From Roseobacter sp. MH60115 (GTDB lineage: Bacteria; Pseudomonadota; Alphaproteobacteria; Rhodobacterales; Rhodobacteraceae), in contig NZ_JADOBQ010000005.1 in the NCBI RefSeq assembly GCF_015644665.1, positions 248,001-312,000 of the forward strand: DNA of 64,000 nucleotides, given 5' to 3'. Every line of letters starts with the position of its first letter. Within the stretch, counting starts at the first letter, position 1. Positions 53,677 through 62,520 of the stretch are shown here, piece by piece. A program made the position numbers and the translations under genes. Under the pieces are notes generated by a model. The model was not told where the DNA came from, ran no database searches, and saw only the letters and a program-made list of their open reading frames with translations.

Positions 53677-54162
53677 TCAGCCCACTTTGTCGATCAATTC
53701 CTCAAGCTTGTCGAAGGCCTGGTGCCATCCGCCGGCGCCTGCCGTGCCTTCTTCGACACCGACATGCACCATGACCATGCGGGTTTTGCCGCCGACTTCC
53801 GTCAACTCCACGATCACTTCGGTGATGTCGGGAAAGTTGTCAGGCATGCCTATGCTTTGCGGCGGTATGATCGTGCCTTCCGCGTCGCACATGCTTTCCG
53901 TGTAGACGAGCCGGTGGGGCGGATCGATTTCCTTGTAGACGCCGGTGAACCACATTGTCATTGACCGCTCGGGGCTCTGCATGGCCATGCAGATTTTCCG
54001 CGTGCCGCCGGGGGCCACATTCATCTCGGCGGTCGGAACGGACATGCCTTTGGGGCCGTACCATTGTTTGAACAGATCCGGATCCGTCCACATCCGCCAG
54101 ACCATATCGATTGATGCGTCAAAGTTCCGTTCAATGCGCACCCATTCCTGCTGATCAGTCAT
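53677..54162 (-). CDS. SRPBCC/AHSA1-like protein
   Basis: 161 residues of the START-like SRPBCC superfamily. RNFDASIDMVWRMWTDPDLFKQWYGP is typical of the AHSA1 group, with a C-terminal GWHQAFDKLEELID. It binds hydrophobic ligands in other members. Its start overlaps the arsR stop by 8 bp, as in many ArsR-SRPBCC toxin-like or stress pairs. Confidence 0.9.
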   Translation of the reverse strand: MTDQQEWVRIERNFDASIDMVWRMWTDPDLFKQWYGPKGMSVPTAEMNVAPGGTRKICMAMQSPERSMTMWFTGVYKEIDPPHRLVYTESMCDAEGTIIPPQSIGMPDNFPDITEVIVELTEVGGKTRMVMVHVGVEEGTAGAGGWHQAFDKLEELIDKVG

Positions 54163-54493
54163 TTGGTGTATCCTTTAGTTCATTCAGTAGCTTGCCCATC
54201 ATGTCAAAGCGCGTTTCCCAGATGTGCCTGTATTGATCGGTCCAGCTGGCAACTGCTTCGAGGGGCTTTGTGTCGAGCGTACAGGGGCGGAACTGGGCAT
54301 CCCGGCCGCGTTTGATCAGGCCCGCTTCTTCCAGCACTTTGATATGCTTGGAGATCGCTGGCAGAGACATGTCGAAGGGTTCAGCAAGGTCGTTGACCGT
54401 CGCCTTCCCCTGCACCAGCCGGGCCAGGATCGCGCGCCGCGTTGGATGGGCCAGTGCAGCAAATGCCGCGTCGAGTTGATCGCTGTCGGTCAT
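54155..54493 (-). CDS. ArsR/SmtB family helix-turn-helix regulator
   Basis: 112 residues, same subgroup as the regulator at 7520-7852 (ALAHPTRRAILARL, FDMSLPAISKHIKVLEEAGLI). No metal-binding motif. Controls itself and the SRPBCC gene from the palindrome 10 bp upstream, by inference from layout. Confidence 0.91.
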   Translation of the reverse strand: MTDSDQLDAAFAALAHPTRRAILARLVQGKATVNDLAEPFDMSLPAISKHIKVLEEAGLIKRGRDAQFRPCTLDTKPLEAVASWTDQYRHIWETRFDMMGKLLNELKDTPND

Positions 54494-54503
54494 AGGTTCT
54501 TAT

Positions 54504-54519
54504 TTAACTATTGAGTTAA
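54504..54519. promoter_or_regulatory. ArsR operator
   Basis: TTAACT-ATTG-AGTTAA, a perfect inverted repeat directly in front of the arsR start. A further GTTAAAT half-site lies at about 54531. Such TTAAC/GTTAA sites are typical of this ArsR subgroup. The rest of 54520-54701 has no gene. Confidence 0.7.
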
Positions 54520-54701
54520 TTAGTCAAGTGGTTAAATACATGATTTGGACACCCCCGCCGGAAGTAAAAATCTTGGTCATTTCCGTTGTAGCGATGGGTC
54601 GACTGCGGTCCTCCGGCCTTTTCCCGCGAGGGGTGAGCCAAGGAGCAAAACGGTTCTGTTCTTTCGGTGACGCTAAGGAGGCTGCCACGAGGGCGCAGCG
54701 G

Positions 54702-56174
54702 TCAATCCGTCCAGCCACAAACGTTTTGCGCGAATGCATCTGCGTCTTCGCGCATTTCAAATGGCGCAATCGCATTGGCTGTTGTCAGCAATTCCGCCAC
54801 GGATCCATACGGGCGGTCGCATGAAGTCTCATCGCCCAAATAGAGCTTCTCATCCAGGACATCCAACCAGAAGCCCCAGGCTTGGGGGTCCTGCGGTGCA
54901 TCCTTGGCCCACAGCTTGGCGTCCGCCAAGGCGTCGTCGATGTCCTGATCCGTAGCGTGGTAGCGCACCAGAAAAGGATCATCAGGCGCAAGGCTCTTGG
55001 CAATCCTGAAATTCTCCGCCGCCTCATCCGGTGCGTCGGCCGCCAGCAATGCACGGCCCAATTCGCTCCAAGCGTAGGGGTCGAGTTTGTCCACATCCAC
55101 GGCCATTTGGTAAAACGCAATGGCATCGTCGTATTGTTCGAGATCCTCCATGGTGCGGGCCTGCGCCGTCCGGATAAACCCGTAGTCAGGCGCGAGCTCT
55201 GCCGCTTGCTCAAAGAGATCCATCGCCTGCAGTTGCATCTCATCTTGCTCAGAGAAGTAGCCTTTTTCCGAGAGAACTTGCCCCTTCAGCAACAAAGACT
55301 GCGCTCTGACCGTCCTCCAGTCATCATTTCTGCGCGACCAGAAGCCCTTTTGTCGCCGTACCTCGTCTCCAACGGCAATCGCCGCTTCGCTGTATGCCAG
55401 GGCCTGATCGTACTCCTGTCGGTCCAGCGCGGCAAATCCCAGGAGGGCTGCGGCTTCTTCGGCGTTCTCCCCGCGCTGCAGCAAGAGCTCGGTGGAGATT
55501 TTGACGGCGTATACACTCCAGTCGTTCGAGGTGTCGAAATAGTAATATCGTGCCGCGACCAGAGGATCGATCTCCTCTTCCAGCAGGTGCAGGGCGGTGT
55601 CGTGGAAGTAATCCTCCATTGTCCGGCCATCGATGGCACCGGCGGAGATGACGCGCGTGCCGTCCCCTGAAAAAATCCGAATTCTGAGAGATATCTGGTC
55701 ATGGCTACAGGTGCTTTCGAGGCAGACAAACTCCCCGGCGATGCGCGTCTGCGGCAGGTTGAAAAGCGACCGCAACACTTTTGTTATCCGTTGCAGGGAC
55801 AAGCCTGAACCCGGCTCAACCACGTCCAGCTGGCGGGATGCCGTCTGGATGCGTACATTCTGTTTGCTGTCGCCGGTAAAGCTCCTGATGTCTTCGATGG
55901 CGTCCCAAAGCATGTTCGAGGCGACAAGGCCCGTGTAGCCCTCTTGGCTCAAGGGCGCGATGACGCCAATCTCTTCCAGAACAATCGGCGCGCGGGTCAG
56001 GTCTCGAATGGCGACGACCAGCATGGCGATGACCGCCAGCACGGCGACCATGCTCAACAACCCGGACCTCAAAGACGCAAGACTTGTCAAAACGCGCTCT
56101 CTGCGGGAGGGGCCGCTCGTTAGGTCGGGACTTTTGTCCGTGCTGGCGGCGATCTCTTGGTTTCCGTCTGGCAT
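54702..56174 (-). CDS. membrane-anchored tetratricopeptide-repeat protein
   Basis: 490 residues. One membrane segment (LLSMVAVLAVIAMLVVAI, about residues 38-55), a periplasmic-type alpha/beta region with APIVLEEIGVIAPLSQEG, and C-terminal TPR-like repeats (DLFEQAAELAPDYGFIRTAQ, AIAFYQMAVDVDKLDPYAW, LGRALLAADAPDEAAENFRIA). A longer frame to 56264 is possible; neither start has a good ribosome site. Such TPR scaffolds recruit partner proteins. Adjacent to a TetR and a patatin gene, but on the opposite strand to the latter. Confidence 0.7.
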   Translation of the reverse strand: MPDGNQEIAASTDKSPDLTSGPSRRERVLTSLASLRSGLLSMVAVLAVIAMLVVAIRDLTRAPIVLEEIGVIAPLSQEGYTGLVASNMLWDAIEDIRSFTGDSKQNVRIQTASRQLDVVEPGSGLSLQRITKVLRSLFNLPQTRIAGEFVCLESTCSHDQISLRIRIFSGDGTRVISAGAIDGRTMEDYFHDTALHLLEEEIDPLVAARYYYFDTSNDWSVYAVKISTELLLQRGENAEEAAALLGFAALDRQEYDQALAYSEAAIAVGDEVRRQKGFWSRRNDDWRTVRAQSLLLKGQVLSEKGYFSEQDEMQLQAMDLFEQAAELAPDYGFIRTAQARTMEDLEQYDDAIAFYQMAVDVDKLDPYAWSELGRALLAADAPDEAAENFRIAKSLAPDDPFLVRYHATDQDIDDALADAKLWAKDAPQDPQAWGFWLDVLDEKLYLGDETSCDRPYGSVAELLTTANAIAPFEMREDADAFAQNVCGWTD

Positions 56175-56633
56175 ATTCGCTTTCTGAGATGAGATCCCCG
56201 TCACTGGAATGCATCCTGGTGTCGGAAGTCTCCTTGGCTTGGTATCGCCGTTGGATCTGACCATAGACCACGTTGATCATTCGCGCCAAGTCTCGTGTCT
56301 CCAGACCTCGTGAACGCTGCATCCGGGTCACACGGGGGCGTCGGGATCAATGACGCTGAGCTCTGCTCGGACAAGGGCGTCAGTTCAAAACCGGCACGGA
56401 TTAATGTCGCGACCCGCTCGGCGACAAGGTTTTCGCGCGCATAGTATTCGTCGCCCCCTTGAGGCTGGTCCACCGGATTTGCGCAACACCTTCATGGACG
56501 TAACAGAAACTAGTGCCGGATCACCCAGGTTGCTTGATAGCACATTGGGGGTGAGTGATGCGCCCTCATTCATGGCTGATGCGCATTTGCGGGAAACCAC
56601 GCTTGCGGGCGCGTCGGGGACGGTTCCCACAAA
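56175..56633. other. gap without recognised gene
   Basis: About 460 bp between the TPR gene and tetR. Minus-strand frames 56201-56473 and 56385-56630 are open but do not resemble a known family and lack good ribosome sites. It could hold an old gene remnant; nothing firm is seen. Confidence 0.4.
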
Positions 56634-57245
56634 TCACTTTGTCAGCAGAAAGTGCATGATTTCGGCGGTATCCTGTATCATGACGGCCTCGTCCATGCCG
56701 GGATTTTCCACCACCATTTCCACCACTGAATTACCGATTTCAATCATCAGGCGCACTCTTCTTCGAAGTTCGGCTTCCGCCAAGCCAAGGTCCAGATTCA
56801 TGAGCGAGGACGTCAACCCGTCAGTAAGCTCTTCATGAGAGGTCAGTCGGACTTCAACGAGCTGCGGTGTCGCATACATCGTTTTCAAAACGGCAACGCC
56901 GCCAGGGAAGTCACGCGTGATTTGCACTTGTCCAGACAGGATCGTGGCGGTTCTGTCTACGTCTAGGCCATCTTGTTGTATGTCAATTGAACTCTCTGCC
57001 ACCGCCACGTTCTGCAAGTGCATCAATTGCTTGGCCAGCTCAGAGATAATGGCGTATTTATTTGGAAAATAACGATAAAGAGCGGGGGGCGTCAGCTCTG
57101 CCGCCTTGCATATCTTGTTGGTTGTCAGCTCTTCAAAGCCAATTTCCTCTAGCAACTTAGCGGCTGTTTCCAAGATCAGTTTGACAGTCTTGTTCGCCCG
57201 CGTCTGCAAAGGCGTGGTCCGTCTTTCCAAATGTTTCGACGTCAT
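56634..57245 (-). CDS. TetR/AcrR family transcriptional regulator
   Basis: 203 residues. Helix-turn-helix in EELTTNKICKAAELTPPALYRYFPNKYAIISELA; ligand domain after residue 75. AGGAG supports ATG 57245, and the 30 upstream codons are not conserved. A palindrome 57 bp upstream may be its operator. The region 57246-57552 otherwise contains promoters only. Confidence 0.9.
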   Translation of the reverse strand: MTSKHLERRTTPLQTRANKTVKLILETAAKLLEEIGFEELTTNKICKAAELTPPALYRYFPNKYAIISELAKQLMHLQNVAVAESSIDIQQDGLDVDRTATILSGQVQITRDFPGGVAVLKTMYATPQLVEVRLTSHEELTDGLTSSLMNLDLGLAEAELRRRVRLMIEIGNSVVEMVVENPGMDEAVMIQDTAEIMHFLLTK

Positions 57246-57301
57246 AACATTCTCCTGCCAGCCGCGGGTTCGAAGCCACCAAACCCAGACAGGTTTATAT
57301 A

Positions 57302-57313
57302 TAGTATTTACTA
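57302..57313. promoter_or_regulatory. candidate TetR operator
   Basis: TAGTA-TT-TACTA perfect palindrome inside an AT-rich stretch between tetR and the divergent patatin gene. Short, so moderate evidence. Confidence 0.4.
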
Positions 57314-57552
57314 CATATTCTCTGAGTGCTACCAAAATTTGTAAGTACGTTCTGCCTTGCGACTGAGCATTCGGTGCTCAATTTGGCCAGATGCCAAGAA
57401 GGGAATTTGCCATCTCTGACAACGTGGCTAAGCAGGAGGGAGGTTGCATACAACAGCCGTACAGCCGTCTCGGACATCTCGCGGGCATCAAGGGCCGACG
57501 CGCTTCACCACCCAAAATCGGCACATGAATTCGTATCACTTCCTCTGGCAGC

Positions 57553-58887
57553 ATGCCAATGAACCGTAAGAGCAACGTTTTGTCGTCTCAGCTGTTACGT
57601 TCCTCATCCTATATGATCGCCTTTTGGGGGCTGGTGACGATAAACAAAGGTGGCGATCCAGCGGGACATCTCACGCAAAAACTGGAGAGGATTTGGTGGC
57701 GGGCTCGGCTTTTCGGCTTCCTTTTCCTGCTTGCGATCTTGGCCGCAGGATGCGCGACGCATGATCGGGCATTTCTTGCGCCGTCAGAGGATGATTATGA
57801 AAGTTTCGCGCCCGTGGGTGTGCCGTCAGATATCCGAACTTTCGGCGACATCTCCGAATTTGATGAAGAGTCCATTGTCACAGAGTTCAAATCCGTTTTT
57901 GCGAGACCGGGGAAACAGGGCGGCGTAAACATCCTTGCACTTTCCGGTGGTGGGCCCGACGGGGCGTATGGCGCAGGCGTTCTGAACGGATGGACCGAAA
58001 CAGGACAAAGGCCTCAGTTCGATGTTGTAACAGGTATTTCCACTGGTGCGATCATAGCGCCCTTTGCATTCCTGGGCCCCGAATATGACGCCGCCATTCG
58101 TCGTTTCTATACGACAACGGACACGACACGCATTGCCAGGTTCAGGGTCGTCGGTGCGCTCATCGGAGGAGGCGCGCTTGCTGACAACAAGCCACTGGCG
58201 GATGCCATCGCAGAAGAGCTGACGGACGATATTATCCGCAAAATCGGTCAAGAGCATCAGAAGGGCCGCCGCCTGATTGTCGGCACCACCAACATCGACG
58301 CGGAACGTCCGGTCCTCTGGGACATCGGCGCACTTGCCAGCGCAGGCACACCAGAGAGCTTTGCGCTGGTCCGAAAGATTATTCTTGCCTCAGCCGCGAT
58401 ACCCGTGCTCTTCCAGCCGGTTCGAATTTCTGTCACCGACGGGATAACCACCAAAGAAGAACTTCACGTCGACGGGGCATTGACCCAACAGATTTTTGTA
58501 TACCCGGCCAACTTACCGATGAAACGCACTCTTGCAGAGGTCGGTTTGGCAAACGCAAAGAACACCATCTGGCTCATCCACAACAAACGCTTGGAGCCGC
58601 GTTTTGAACCGCAAAGTACCCGTTTGACAAGCATGGCGGGCCGGACATTGTCCACTCTGATCCGGTCGCAAAGTTATGGTGACATCGCGTTCATCATTGC
58701 ACTGGCCAAGCGTGACGGCCTGCGGGTGAACGGGTTGGCCGTTCCAAAACGATTTAACGAAAAGCCGACCCAAGCCTTTGATCCGGTCTATATGAGGGTA
58801 CTGTACGAGCTGGGTGTTGAAGACGGGCGTCAGACCAATTCATGGCGTCCTGATCTGCAAGAAGAGCTTTTTGCCATCGGAAACTAA
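57553..58887 (+). CDS. patatin-like phospholipase lipoprotein
   Basis: 444 residues as drawn. A lipobox LAAGC (Cys at residue 67 of this frame) follows a hydrophobic stretch, so the true start is probably nearer, perhaps GTG 57634 or ATG 57613. The patatin domain has glycine loop SGGGPDGAYGAG, nucleophile Ser in GISTG and Asp in the dyad block HVDGAL. Outer-membrane or periplasmic lipase. Divergent from tetR. Confidence 0.85.
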   Translation: MPMNRKSNVLSSQLLRSSSYMIAFWGLVTINKGGDPAGHLTQKLERIWWRARLFGFLFLLAILAAGCATHDRAFLAPSEDDYESFAPVGVPSDIRTFGDISEFDEESIVTEFKSVFARPGKQGGVNILALSGGGPDGAYGAGVLNGWTETGQRPQFDVVTGISTGAIIAPFAFLGPEYDAAIRRFYTTTDTTRIARFRVVGALIGGGALADNKPLADAIAEELTDDIIRKIGQEHQKGRRLIVGTTNIDAERPVLWDIGALASAGTPESFALVRKIILASAAIPVLFQPVRISVTDGITTKEELHVDGALTQQIFVYPANLPMKRTLAEVGLANAKNTIWLIHNKRLEPRFEPQSTRLTSMAGRTLSTLIRSQSYGDIAFIIALAKRDGLRVNGLAVPKRFNEKPTQAFDPVYMRVLYELGVEDGRQTNSWRPDLQEELFAIGN

Positions 58888-59057
58888 AGTGGCATGAGGC
58901 ACTGCTTTTCGCCAAAATCTTGTACCCATCGCGCGGCGTGGTGTTGTGAGGACAGGTTCTTTCCAACGTGTTGGTGTTGAGTTTTGCGCCCTAGTAAGGG
59001 CCCTCATGCAGGTGGGGGTGGGGCATTGTGTCGTCAAAGAATGACGCATTCGGAACT

Positions 59058-59252
59058 TCAGGAGCTTTCGCCTATCCCGGTGAGAGCCCTGCGCTGCGCA
59101 TCGTTCATCGGCTTGTCTTCGGCCTCAAGAATGCGATGTGCATCGCTTTCCATGTTGTCATATTGGCTCGCACGCACGGACCAGAAGAACCCGAGAAGGG
59201 CGCAAAGCCCAAGGCCAATGGAGATCGGGATGAGATAAGTGATAGCGGTCAT
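59058..59252 (-). CDS. ccoS: cbb3 oxidase assembly protein CcoS
   Basis: 64-residue small membrane protein. One helix (YLIPISIGLGLCALLGFFWSV) is followed by ASQYDNMESDAHRILEAED, the CcoS signature. Needed for insertion of haem b and copper into CcoN. Its ATG overlaps the ccoI stop by 4 bp. Last gene of the operon. Confidence 0.93.
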   Translation of the reverse strand: MTAITYLIPISIGLGLCALLGFFWSVRASQYDNMESDAHRILEAEDKPMNDAQRRALTGIGESS

Positions 59253-61333
59253 TCGGGCCTCCTGAGACGAAGGCCGTTCGCAAGAACGACGATGGAGGAC
59301 GACGACATCAGGATCGCGGCGATAAGTGGGCTGAGATAGCCGGCAAGGGCAAGGGGCACCGTTACGATGTTGTAAACGGCTGAGAAGGTCAGGTTCTGCC
59401 CGATCAGGTCGCGGGCGGCCCGGGCCACCTGAATTGCGCGCGGCACTAATGTGAGGTCGGGCTTGACCAGCACGACGTCTGCCGCCACCTGCGCGACCTC
59501 CGTGGCACCAGCGAATGAGATCGAGACATATGCCGCCTTGAGCGCAGGCGCATCATTGATCCCGTCGCCCAGCATCAAAGGTTTTTTATCGGCTTCCACC
59601 GCCTTTGTCAGAAACGACAATTTGTCATTTGGTGCGGCACCGCCATGGTGCGCTGGGATGGCATTTCTGTTGGCGAAACCCGCGACCGAGGATTGCGTAT
59701 CGCCCGATAGCAAGGTCAGTGGCATGCCCAATGCGTCCAAAGCCCTCAGCATATCCGACAATCCTGCGCGCGCGGTTTCGCGGAACCGAAAACCGTGTAT
59801 TTGGCCGGTGGCGGTGCGATACCACAAGGTTGGAAACTCTGCTGTTTCGGTTCCTCCGACGAATTGTGCAGAGCCAAGCCGCGCGCCATCAGGGGCTTCA
59901 ATTCCCTGTCCTGGAACCTCTCGCAGATCGGGCAACGGCGTCACCTCCAGCCCGTCACACAACATCTTGGCCAGTGGATGCGCGCTGCCTGCTGCAAGCC
60001 TTGCGGCGGCGTGACGCACAGCGGCATCAGGAGCCTGCAGCACCGGGAACGGCTCGGACAGCGTGCCTGTCTTATCTGCAACCACACTCTTTGCGTCACT
60101 CAGCCGTTCCAATGCATCACTTGATTTCACAACGATGCCTGCGCGCATCAACATATCGACGGCCCGTGCAGAAACCGCCGGGGTCGCGAGCCCGGCAGCG
60201 CAGGGGCAGGTTACCACCAGCACGGCAACGGCGATCATCAATGCGTCGGCAAAACTGGCGCCGAAAAGAAGATACCACAGAGCAAAACCCGCAGCACCAC
60301 CGCCCAGCACGAGCGGAATATACCCGCGCGCGAATTGGTCGGCCCGTTGTTGTGTCGCACTCTTGTTTGCAACGACATCCGTGATCATTTGGGAGATTTT
60401 GCCGATCTGCGCATCTGCGCCGACATGGGTGACCTGCAGTCTTGCCGGACCGGTATGCACGATGGCCCCTGCCACGATGGCCTGGGATCTGGTGACCTCC
60501 CGAGGAAGGGTTTCACCCGTTATGACGCTTTCATCCACCTGTGCATGATCCGACAACAGCACGCCATCAGCAGGGACCCGTTCGCCAGTGCCGACGATCA
60601 CGATGTCGCCAGGCAGCAAGTCAGCCGCCGCGATGGTCTCTATGCGCCCGTCCGCCCCTTCGCGCCGTGCATCGATCTGCATGAGGTTGCGCAGGTTCTC
60701 TGCCGCATCGCCTGAGCGCCGTTTCAGCGCGCGTTCGATGACGCGGCCGATCAGCAGGAAGAAGACCAACGTCGTAACCGCGTCAAAATAGACGTGTTCG
60801 GTGCCGCGCAGGGTTTCAAACAGGCTGGCCAGATAGGTGATCGCGATGGCGATGGAGATCGGCGTGTCCATCGTCATCGATCCGTGTCGCAAAGCACGCA
60901 GTGAGGGCGCGTAAAAGACCGCCCCGGAATAGAAGACGACGGGCGTGGCAAGGGCGGCTGAAACCCAATGCAGAAACTGCATGCTGCCTGCCCCCATGTC
61001 GGTGGCGTCACCTGCCCAGACGGCAAAGGAAATCGCCATTATGTTCATCATCGCAAAACTGGCCAATCCCAGGTGCGGCAGCAAGGAAGGCTCGACCGGT
61101 GTTGTGTCTCCTATCTGAAACGGCAGCGCATCATAGCCAATGGCGCGGATCTGGTCGATCAGCGTATCGGCGGTTTGCAGGGCGGGGTCCCAGACCAGTC
61201 GAATGCGTTTGACCGTGGCGTTGCCGCGGGCGAGTACCACTCCTCGCTGCGCGCCCAAATGGCGTTCGATCTTGGCAATGCAGCCTGCGCAATTCACACC
61301 ATCCAAGGCAAAGGTCAGGCTTGCCTGTGTCAT
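59249..61333 (-). CDS. ccoI: copper-translocating P-type ATPase CcoI/FixI
   Basis: 694 residues. An N-terminal HMA domain with CAGC (VNCAGCIAKIERHL), eight membrane helices, the CPC motif VTCPCAAGLATPA, phosphorylation site VADKTGTLSEP and hinge MLGDGINDAPALK. Exports Cu to the periplasm for cbb3 assembly. The ATG overlaps the preceding 54-residue gene by 4 bp. Confidence 0.94.
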   Translation of the reverse strand: MTQASLTFALDGVNCAGCIAKIERHLGAQRGVVLARGNATVKRIRLVWDPALQTADTLIDQIRAIGYDALPFQIGDTTPVEPSLLPHLGLASFAMMNIMAISFAVWAGDATDMGAGSMQFLHWVSAALATPVVFYSGAVFYAPSLRALRHGSMTMDTPISIAIAITYLASLFETLRGTEHVYFDAVTTLVFFLLIGRVIERALKRRSGDAAENLRNLMQIDARREGADGRIETIAAADLLPGDIVIVGTGERVPADGVLLSDHAQVDESVITGETLPREVTRSQAIVAGAIVHTGPARLQVTHVGADAQIGKISQMITDVVANKSATQQRADQFARGYIPLVLGGGAAGFALWYLLFGASFADALMIAVAVLVVTCPCAAGLATPAVSARAVDMLMRAGIVVKSSDALERLSDAKSVVADKTGTLSEPFPVLQAPDAAVRHAAARLAAGSAHPLAKMLCDGLEVTPLPDLREVPGQGIEAPDGARLGSAQFVGGTETAEFPTLWYRTATGQIHGFRFRETARAGLSDMLRALDALGMPLTLLSGDTQSSVAGFANRNAIPAHHGGAAPNDKLSFLTKAVEADKKPLMLGDGINDAPALKAAYVSISFAGATEVAQVAADVVLVKPDLTLVPRAIQVARAARDLIGQNLTFSAVYNIVTVPLALAGYLSPLIAAILMSSSSIVVLANGLRLRRPE

Positions 61334-61494
61334 TTCGCAGCCCCCTTGGTGCTGCGTTCCAGAACCTGCCCTTGGTAGGCGTCAATTGAGATATGGATGT
61401 GCCAGGACTTGATCCCGATATAGCCCAGCAACAGCAGTCCGATCATCACGAACATCTTGTTGCGGAATTGCGGCTCTCTTTCAGTTCGAGGCAT
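61330..61494 (-). CDS. 54-residue membrane protein in the ccoG/ccoH position
   Basis: MPRTEREPQFRNKMF leads into one hydrophobic segment (VMIGLLLLGYIGIKSW) and a short polar tail (HIHISIDAYQGQVLERST). It overlaps ccoP at its start (14 bp) and ccoI at its stop (ATGA). CcoH proteins are usually about 150 residues, and this has none of their conserved Asn-Ala motifs; it may be a reduced CcoH or an unrelated assembly helper. Confidence 0.7.
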   Translation of the reverse strand: MPRTEREPQFRNKMFVMIGLLLLGYIGIKSWHIHISIDAYQGQVLERSTKGAAK

Positions 61495-62362
61495 CGTCCT
61501 GTTCCTCATCCTGACCCGCCCACAGCACATACATCGTCAGTTTCTTGATCTCTTCTTCGGTCAGCCGCCCCAACCAGCCCGGCATGACGCCTTGGCGTCC
61601 GTATTTGAGGGTCTCGGTCAGCACCTCGCGCGATCCGCCGTATATCCATGCGTCATCCACGAGGCTGGGCGCGCCGCTTTCTATGCCGCCAATGCCACCC
61701 TCTTCGTGACAGCTGGCGCAATTGTCCTCGAAAACAGATGCGCCGACTTTCGCCAGCTCTGTGTCATGCTCGGCGCCGGAAATCCGGAGGACATATTCCA
61801 CCACAGCTTTCAGATCAGAGCGTTCGATCATGCCATCGCCAAAGGCTGGCATCTCCGCCCAACGGGTATCGTCATCAAGGTGGTTGATCCCGACTTGCAG
61901 CGTGTACTCGATCTCCTCGGGCGTGCCGGACCAAAGCCAATGATCATCTGTCAGATTGGGAAAGTTTATCTGCCCTTTAAGGTCGCGCCCATGGCAGACC
62001 GCGCAATTGTCGCGATAAAGCACGCCAATTGCCTCGCCATATTTGGCTTCAAGGGTAGGGTCATGGGCCAATGCGGCAACATCGAGTGCGGCAAACTCCG
62101 GCATTTGCATCAGGCGCAGGTCCTGGCGCGCTTCCACAGCCTCTGCGACCCTGTCCCGCGAGGAGTATCCCGCAAGACCCTTTACATATCCCGAGATGCC
62201 AGGCCACGAGGGATAAAGCACCCACATGATGACTGAGACTATGATCGTCAGCCACAGCGAGATGTGAAACACTAGGGGCACCGGCGTGTTCAGCTCCTTC
62301 AACCCGTCCCATTCATGGCCCGTGGTTTCCTGCCCGCTTGTCTCGTCCAGCTCAGGTTTCAT
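61481..62362 (-). CDS. ccoP: cbb3 oxidase diheme subunit CcoP
   Basis: 293 residues. N-terminal membrane helix (FHISLWLTIIVSVIMWVLY) and two c-type haem sites, DNCAVCHGRDL and DNCASCHEEGG, with MPAFGDGM and VMPGWLGRL supplying axial Met. Transfers electrons from cytochrome c to CcoN. The ATG overlaps the ccoQ stop. Confidence 0.96.
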   Translation of the reverse strand: MKPELDETSGQETTGHEWDGLKELNTPVPLVFHISLWLTIIVSVIMWVLYPSWPGISGYVKGLAGYSSRDRVAEAVEARQDLRLMQMPEFAALDVAALAHDPTLEAKYGEAIGVLYRDNCAVCHGRDLKGQINFPNLTDDHWLWSGTPEEIEYTLQVGINHLDDDTRWAEMPAFGDGMIERSDLKAVVEYVLRISGAEHDTELAKVGASVFEDNCASCHEEGGIGGIESGAPSLVDDAWIYGGSREVLTETLKYGRQGVMPGWLGRLTEEEIKKLTMYVLWAGQDEEQDDASN

Positions 62363-62520
62363 CGTTTGATCTCCTCGTTGCTGAGAGGGGATTGCGCGGC
62401 ATCGTCATAGGTTTTCTTGTGCGAGGGCCAATAGACCCAGAGAGCGGCCAGCAGGAACACGACCAGCAGGTAAACCGCCCCCCAGGTCTTGGAGAAAACA
62501 AGGACTGTATCATGGGTCAT
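62359..62520 (-). CDS. ccoQ: cbb3 oxidase subunit CcoQ
   Basis: 53 residues, MTHDTVLVFSKTWG then a single helix (YLLVVFLLAALWVYWPS) and a KKTYDDAAQSPLSN tail, the standard CcoQ pattern. ATGA overlaps both ccoO (62517-62520) and ccoP (62359-62362). Stabilises the complex. Confidence 0.93.
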   Translation of the reverse strand: MTHDTVLVFSKTWGAVYLLVVFLLAALWVYWPSHKKTYDDAAQSPLSNEEIKR

